This document shows positions 5,802 through 9,587 of a DNA stretch of 9,587 nt, piece by piece. Source of the DNA: Prevotellaceae bacterium (GTDB taxonomy: Bacteria; Bacteroidota; Bacteroidia; Bacteroidales; UBA932); the NCBI GenBank assembly GCA_031273485.1, contig JAISRS010000381.1:1-9587 (forward strand), given 5' to 3'. The notes under the pieces were generated by a model. It saw nothing but the letters and a program-made list of their open reading frames with translations. It was not told the origin of the DNA and did not search any database. Positions within the stretch are counted from its first letter, which is position 1. Every line of letters begins with the position of its first letter. Position numbers and translations under genes: made by a program.

Positions 5802-5966
5802 ATGTTGATGAAAAACCTTTTACAATTATATGGTCAATTGTTTTACCACCGTTTCGTGCGGATGATTGCTGCGGACGAGGTTGTTTTCGATGCCGTACTG
5901 TTGGAGAATTATTTGGAAAAAGGAGCGGGCTTGGGAGGTATGAAAATGAAAAAAATGAAATATTAA
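5802..5966 (+). CDS. Small ORF of unknown function upstream of cas10
   Basis: A 54-codon frame opens at 5802 (or 52 codons from the ATG at 5808) and ends 18 bases before cas10. The peptide has an aromatic, basic N-terminal half (LLQLYGQLFYHRFVRM), a segment that would form an amphipathic helix with acidic residues (AADEVVFDAVLLENYLEKG), and a short lysine/methionine-rich tail after a glycine stretch. There is no signal peptide. Base composition and codon use resemble real genes nearby rather than the AT-rich spacer before it. GGGAA sits immediately before the ATG, so the ribosome site is weak. I do not recognise it. It may be a small protein of the CRISPR operon, or the surviving end of a larger gene lost when the operon was inserted. 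Its Lys-Met tail is low-complexity. Confidence 0.45.
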   Translation: MLMKNLLQLYGQLFYHRFVRMIAADEVVFDAVLLENYLEKGAGLGGMKMKKMKY

Positions 5967-5984
5967 TGTTATAAATATAAATGT

Positions 5985-7460
5985 ATGGAAAAAGAAAATG
6001 AAGATAAAAAGTATCTATATGGAGCATCGGTGCAAGGAATACAGGGTTTTATCTTTCAGACGAATAAACTGAAAGAAATTGTAGGAGCCAGCGAATTGGT
6101 CGAACAGATTTGCACGACGGAATACGGTGGACTGTTCAACGAATTTGGTGAAAAAGGAGAGTCCGTAGTCAGGGCTGCCGGAAATATTAAACATATTTTC
6201 AATAACAGAGAAGATTGTGAAAAAGCTGTTTTGAATTTTCCTAAAAAAGTAATGACTGTGGCGCCGGGAATAACAATCAGTCAGGCAGTGGTGGCATTAA
6301 AGGCTGATTTATCGGATTATGCAGAAAAAGCCAATGAGTTGGAAAATCGTTTGCGTATTCAGCGCAATAAACCTGTCCGTTCCATGACTTTAGGATTGAC
6401 CGCAATTCATCGAGCGCCTTCAACCGGATTACCGGCAGTTGAAGAACACGGAGAAGACGGAATGATTGATGAGGCATCAAAGAAAAAAATAGAACAACAT
6501 CAAGCAACTCGAAAACTTGCAGAAAAATCGTTTAGGAAACCATTGAGTCAAAAAGAAATAGCATACGATCTTGAAGACATTGTTAACAAAGTTGACAAAA
6601 ATAATTGGATAGCCGTTATACATGCCGATGGAAACGGCATGGGCGCTATTTTTCGCGAAGTGGGAAAAGATAAAGTTGAGATGAAAAGATTTTCAGAGCG
6701 AGTAAGTTCAATTACGGAAGCGGCAGCACAAAAAGCATTTCAATTCGTTGAAGCTAAATACGAATGGGCAAAAATTATTCCTATTCGCCCTGTTGTTCTG
6801 GGTGGCGATGACTTAACTTTGATATGCAGGGCTGATTTGGCTGTTGATTATACGAAAATATTTTTGGAAGCTTTTGAAAAAGAAGCGAAAAAAGAAACGA
6901 AAAACCAATCTGGTAAGAATTTAACGGCATGTGCCGGAATCGCTTTTGTGAAGTCATCCTATCCATTTCATTATGCCGTTGCTTTGGCAGAAAGTCTGTG
7001 TAAGCGAGCAAAAGGCAAAGCCAAAACGATCAATAAAGATTTACCACCATCGTGCCTGATGTTCCATAAAGTGCAGGATAGTTTTGTGGAAGATTTTGAA
7101 AAAATCATAGAAAGAGAATTAACACCACAAAAGGATCTTTCGTTTGAATTTGGACCTTACTACTGTGGAGAACATGAGAATGGAAAAGGTGCGACTATCA
7201 AAAAATTATTGGAGGATGTCGATTTATTGAAGAAAAATAATGCCATCAAATCACATCTGCGTCAATGGTTAAGTGCTTTGTTCGATAATGTTGGCGCTGC
7301 CGACCAAATGATGAAACGATTGAAAACCATTCATGAAAAGGAAACTTCTTTTATAGAAGATAAGTTTTTAAATCTATCCATAAGAACGGAAAAAGTAGAA
7401 ATTCCATTCTACGACATACTTTCGCTGGTATCCATTTTATTTACGGAAACTAAAAAATAA
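5985..7460 (+). CDS. cas10: Cas10-family CRISPR type III large subunit, compact, no HD domain
   Basis: This 491-residue protein has the Cas10/Cmr2 core but begins directly at the first palm-like domain: GIQGFIFQTNKLKEIVGAS at 18-36 is the family's usual N-terminal palm signature. The second palm carries IAVIHADGNGMG (209-220), GGDD (273-276) and CAGIAFVKSSYPFHYAVALAE (316-336). GGDD is the metal-binding site with which Cas10 makes nucleotide second messengers from ATP (cyclic oligoadenylate, or SAM-AMP in Bacteroides fragilis). Two usual parts are missing: the N-terminal HD nuclease, so no single-stranded DNase is expected, and the Cys4 zinc finger between the palms. Near the finger's place, TGLPAV (147-152) remains without cysteines. 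A helical C-terminal domain (about 400-491) resembles the Cas10 D4 region. No Shine-Dalgarno precedes its ATG. The family is certain. The product cannot be told from the sequence. Confidence 0.93.
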   Translation: MEKENEDKKYLYGASVQGIQGFIFQTNKLKEIVGASELVEQICTTEYGGLFNEFGEKGESVVRAAGNIKHIFNNREDCEKAVLNFPKKVMTVAPGITISQAVVALKADLSDYAEKANELENRLRIQRNKPVRSMTLGLTAIHRAPSTGLPAVEEHGEDGMIDEASKKKIEQHQATRKLAEKSFRKPLSQKEIAYDLEDIVNKVDKNNWIAVIHADGNGMGAIFREVGKDKVEMKRFSERVSSITEAAAQKAFQFVEAKYEWAKIIPIRPVVLGGDDLTLICRADLAVDYTKIFLEAFEKEAKKETKNQSGKNLTACAGIAFVKSSYPFHYAVALAESLCKRAKGKAKTINKDLPPSCLMFHKVQDSFVEDFEKIIERELTPQKDLSFEFGPYYCGEHENGKGATIKKLLEDVDLLKKNNAIKSHLRQWLSALFDNVGAADQMMKRLKTIHEKETSFIEDKFLNLSIRTEKVEIPFYDILSLVSILFTETKK

Positions 7461-7464
7461 GGAG
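7461..7464 (+). promoter_or_regulatory. Ribosome binding site (GGAG) of the Csm3-like gene
   Basis: GGAG directly follows the cas10 stop codon and lies 8 bases before the ATG at 7473. It supports this start. Confidence 0.65.
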
Positions 7465-7472
7465 AGTAAAAT

Positions 7473-8039
7473 ATGAATATACATTATCAAATAGAGTTTT
7501 TTACCGATTGGCATTGCGGTTCGGGTTTGTCATCGGGAGCTGATTTGGATTTGCTTGTCATTAAAGACAAAGATAGGCTTCCATTTGTTCCGGGTAAAAC
7601 CATGAAAGGTTTGATTCGGGAAGCAGTTGAGGAAATTAGCGGTTTTTCGAAATCGGAAATTGATTTAACAGAAATATTTGGTGTAGAAGCCAACAGCGCA
7701 AACAGTATTGAAACGAAACAAGGCTGCTGTTTCTTTACCAATGCGGAATTGAAAGACGAATTAAAAAATGCCATCAAAAGTTATCTTTATCAAGAATATC
7801 TTTATCATAGCATTGCATCAACATCCATTGATGAAAAAGGTATTGCCGACGATAAGAGCCTGCGCAAAATAGAGGTTTGTGTTCCCTGCAAATTGTATGG
7901 TCAAATATTGGATGTGCCGGATGAACCAAGTAAAGAAATTATAATAAAGGGATTGAAATTTATCAAACGTTTGGGACAAAACCGAAACAGAGGCTTGGGC
8001 AGATGTTCGATAAGTATAATAAATGGAGGTGAAGCATGA
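7473..8039 (+). CDS. RAMP superfamily protein, Csm3-like Cas7 of a type III CRISPR complex
   Basis: This 188-residue protein has the single-RAMP layout of Cas7 subunits. LPFVPGKTMKGLIRE (36-50) is the conserved PGxxxKGxxR segment, and LGQNRNRGLGR (167-177) is the glycine-rich RAMP loop near the C-terminus. D26 in the loop ADLDLLVIKD (23-32) aligns by spacing with the catalytic aspartate of Csm3/Cmr4, so it probably cuts target RNA in the crRNA duplex. It is shorter than typical Csm3 (about 220 residues). The gene starts 12 bases after cas10 and overlaps the next gene by four bases (ATGA), so it is cotranscribed and probably translationally coupled. It likely forms part of the crRNA-binding backbone. 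Exact paralogue assignment within the III-D set would need an alignment. Confidence 0.87.
   Translation: MNIHYQIEFFTDWHCGSGLSSGADLDLLVIKDKDRLPFVPGKTMKGLIREAVEEISGFSKSEIDLTEIFGVEANSANSIETKQGCCFFTNAELKDELKNAIKSYLYQEYLYHSIASTSIDEKGIADDKSLRKIEVCVPCKLYGQILDVPDEPSKEIIIKGLKFIKRLGQNRNRGLGRCSISIINGGEA
8025..8032 (+). promoter_or_regulatory. Strong Shine-Dalgarno (GGAGGTGA) for the Csx10-like gene
   Basis: GGAGGTGA lies inside the end of the upstream gene, 3 bases before the overlapping ATGA. It fixes the start of the Csx10-like gene at 8036. Confidence 0.75.
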
Positions 8040-9529
8040 AAACATTACAATTCAAATGCAAATTATTAACTGATGTCGTACTCCGTCCGCGATCGGCAAC
8101 GGAAAACAATCAGGAGTGTATCGATTTTATTTCGGGCAATAACTTTTTAGGTATTGCCGCAGGAAGTTTATATTACAAGCCTGAAGATAAAAATAAGCTC
8201 TCAAATGAAGATTCATGGAAAGTTTTCCACAGCGGAAAAGTTCGCTTTGGCGATGCCCATCCCATGCAAACCGACAAGCGGGCATTGCGAGTACCTGCCG
8301 GTATGTTTCAACCGAAGTTGAGTAATGATAAAACCGTTTATATCCATCACGAAATAGAAGATTTTGAAAAAGTAGCCAATTTGCAATTAAAGCAATGCCG
8401 TAAAGGATTTTATATTTTTGATAAAAATGAAGGCAGAGAAGTTGGGGTAGAAAAGTCTTTTGCAATTAAATCGGCATACGATCGCGAAACGCGCCGTTCA
8501 AAAGACAAAAAAATGTGTGGATACGAATCGTTGCAAGCCGGAAGCGAATGGCTGTTCGAGGTATCAATAGATGACGACTTAAATGTTGAACAGGAAATTA
8601 CGGATGCACTGCAAGGCACGAAACGTATCGGTCGTTCAAGAACAGCGCAATATGGTTTGGTGAAAATTGATGTGGCAAAACCCTTTCAGACAGAGTTATC
8701 CACGCCAATTACCGATCATGCCGTCGTTTATGCCGATGCACGCCTGATATTTTTAGATGAATACGGATTGCCTGCTTTACAGCCTGTTGTGACAGACCTG
8801 GGATTTTCGGGTGGAGAAATAAACTGGAGTAAGTCACAAATCCGCACTTTTCAATACGCTCCATGGAATTTCAAACGACAGGCACGGGATGCAGACCGTT
8901 GCGGAATTGAAAAAGGCAGCGTAATATATGTACAAAAATCGGAAGATGCCGATAAACTGGAATACACAGGAAATGGCTGGGTTGGCGTTTATCAAAACGA
9001 AGGATTCGGTAAAATCCTTATCAATCCTGTATTTTTGGAAGCATACGGTAATAATGGGGAAGCTTTGTTTCAATTGGGAAAAACAGAAAAGGAAGACAAG
9101 GGAGATAAAGTTGCTTCTACCGATCCATTGTTTCTTCATCTTAAATCACAAGCTGAACAAGTGAAAAAAGAGAATGAAATCTATTCAAAAGTAAATAAGT
9201 TTATTGGTGAATATAAAGATAAATGTGGTTTCACTAAAGAGGCTTTTGCTTCGCAATGGGGTACTGTCAGAAGTATTGCAGTTCAAAATAGTTGCAGTAA
9301 AAAGCTCAGAGCGGCTCTTTTTGATGATAAAACAGGGTATCTCACACACGGCGTGGCAAAAGAGAAATGGGAAGAAAGAGATCGTATTGGCAAGTTTAGA
9401 AATTTTTTTGACGATTTATCCGAAGAGTTTACGAAAGATGAATTAGACAAAAAGCGTACTGATAGAGCAGTTCAATCAGCCATTATAAATTTATCAGCCG
9501 AAATGGCAAAAATAGCAAGGAGGAAATAA
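8036..9529 (+). CDS. Large RAMP protein, Csx10-like (Cas5-type) type III-D subunit
   Basis: The protein has 497 residues. A first RAMP-like half (about 1-215) ends in a glycine-rich loop, RIGRSRTAQYGLVKI (197-211). A second half carries LQPVVTD (248-254), the IEKGSVIYV strand (291-299) and GVYQNEGFGKILINP (317-331). The GxG...EGFGxxxxNP pattern is typical of Csx10 of subtype III-D. The last ~135 residues (360-497) are predicted mostly helical and charged, with an SQWG motif (406-409) that I associate with III-D RAMP proteins. Csx10 takes the Cas5 place and holds the 5' handle of the crRNA. The helical tail might act like the small subunit (Cas11), but that is a guess. No catalytic aspartate loop is evident. 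The start is set by GGAGGTGA and a four-base overlap with the upstream gene. Assignment as Csx10 is by motif and context. Confidence 0.7.
   Translation: MKTLQFKCKLLTDVVLRPRSATENNQECIDFISGNNFLGIAAGSLYYKPEDKNKLSNEDSWKVFHSGKVRFGDAHPMQTDKRALRVPAGMFQPKLSNDKTVYIHHEIEDFEKVANLQLKQCRKGFYIFDKNEGREVGVEKSFAIKSAYDRETRRSKDKKMCGYESLQAGSEWLFEVSIDDDLNVEQEITDALQGTKRIGRSRTAQYGLVKIDVAKPFQTELSTPITDHAVVYADARLIFLDEYGLPALQPVVTDLGFSGGEINWSKSQIRTFQYAPWNFKRQARDADRCGIEKGSVIYVQKSEDADKLEYTGNGWVGVYQNEGFGKILINPVFLEAYGNNGEALFQLGKTEKEDKGDKVASTDPLFLHLKSQAEQVKKENEIYSKVNKFIGEYKDKCGFTKEAFASQWGTVRSIAVQNSCSKKLRAALFDDKTGYLTHGVAKEKWEERDRIGKFRNFFDDLSEEFTKDELDKKRTDRAVQSAIINLSAEMAKIARRK
9517..9523 (+). promoter_or_regulatory. Strong Shine-Dalgarno (AAGGAGG) for the last gene
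   Basis: AAGGAGG is 8 bases before the ATG at 9532 and lies within the last codons of the Csx10-like gene, which supports the partial gene at the right edge. Confidence 0.75.
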
Positions 9530-9531
9530 AT

Positions 9532-9587
9532 ATGGAAAATTTAAATCATTACAGCCATCGACTGTTGGCAAGAATTGTGATACAAGC
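9532..9587 (+). CDS. Start of a further RAMP-like cas gene (cut by right edge)
   Basis: Only 18 full codons are visible: MENLNHYSHRLLARIVIQ. The gene begins two bases after the Csx10-like stop and is preceded by AAGGAGG, so it is a real member of the operon. The segment LLARIVIQ resembles the first beta strand of Csm3-type RAMP proteins, which is typically followed by a TPLxxGSG motif just beyond this window. The identification is a guess from a short strand and from the operon's content. Confidence 0.6.
   Translation, partial: MENLNHYSHRLLARIVIQ

Noticed and set aside
5412..5984. Search for a CRISPR repeat-spacer array next to the cas operon
   Set aside because: No direct repeat of 25-40 bases with unique spacers is present here or elsewhere in the window. 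An array, if any, lies outside.
5785..6027. Minus-strand 80-codon frame opposite the small ORF and the cas10 start
   Set aside because: It is antisense to a better candidate, crosses the cas10 start, and has biased content (runs of Phe, Tyr, Ile and Ser) typical of a shadow frame.

Overview
The window looks like chromosomal DNA of an AT-rich member of the Bacteroidota, probably order Bacteroidales. The support is: promoters of the TTG-N18-21-TAnnTTTG type (the Bacteroidetes sigma-ABfr pattern) before several transcription units; host genes with A/T-rich leaders and no Shine-Dalgarno sequence; and a Rho factor carrying a long charged N-terminal insertion of the kind seen in this phylum. The species cannot be told from the sequence.

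Layout: (1) 1-781, minus strand: the N-terminal 260 codons of a uridine-phosphorylase-like nucleoside phosphorylase, running off the left edge. (2) 782-1248: a divergent intergenic region with a tandem dyad operator, a consensus promoter and the first ~27 codons of a decayed DNA methyltransferase. (3) 1249-2028: a very AT-rich gene for an unrecognised protein that reads as three OB-fold modules, the first clearly cold-shock-like. (4) 2029-2821: about 790 bases without a gene, holding a striking GC-rich tandem array of five 22-bp palindromes and then an AT-rich leader with the surE promoter. (5) 2822-3601 surE and 3798-5411 rho, both housekeeping; a possible 17-codon leader peptide sits just before rho. 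(6) 5412-5801: intergenic region with a structured segment and a good promoter. (7) 5802-9587: a plus-strand operon with a 54-codon unknown ORF, a compact Cas10 without an HD nuclease domain but with an intact GGDD site, a Csm3-like Cas7 RAMP with the putative catalytic Asp, a 497-residue Csx10-like RAMP, and the start of a further RAMP-like gene cut by the right edge.

The operon is the most interesting part. Its gene content best fits a type III-D-like CRISPR effector complex, although the subtype cannot be fixed without the genes to the right. Cas7-like subunits would bind crRNA and cut target RNA, the Csx10-like protein would cap the crRNA 5' end, and Cas10 would make a nucleotide second messenger (cyclic oligoadenylate or SAM-AMP) through its GGDD palm. 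With no HD DNase domain, defence would depend on an effector that is not in this window. No CRISPR array, cas1/cas2, cas6 or effector gene is visible here. Junctions inside the operon use strong Shine-Dalgarno sequences, unlike the housekeeping genes beside it.
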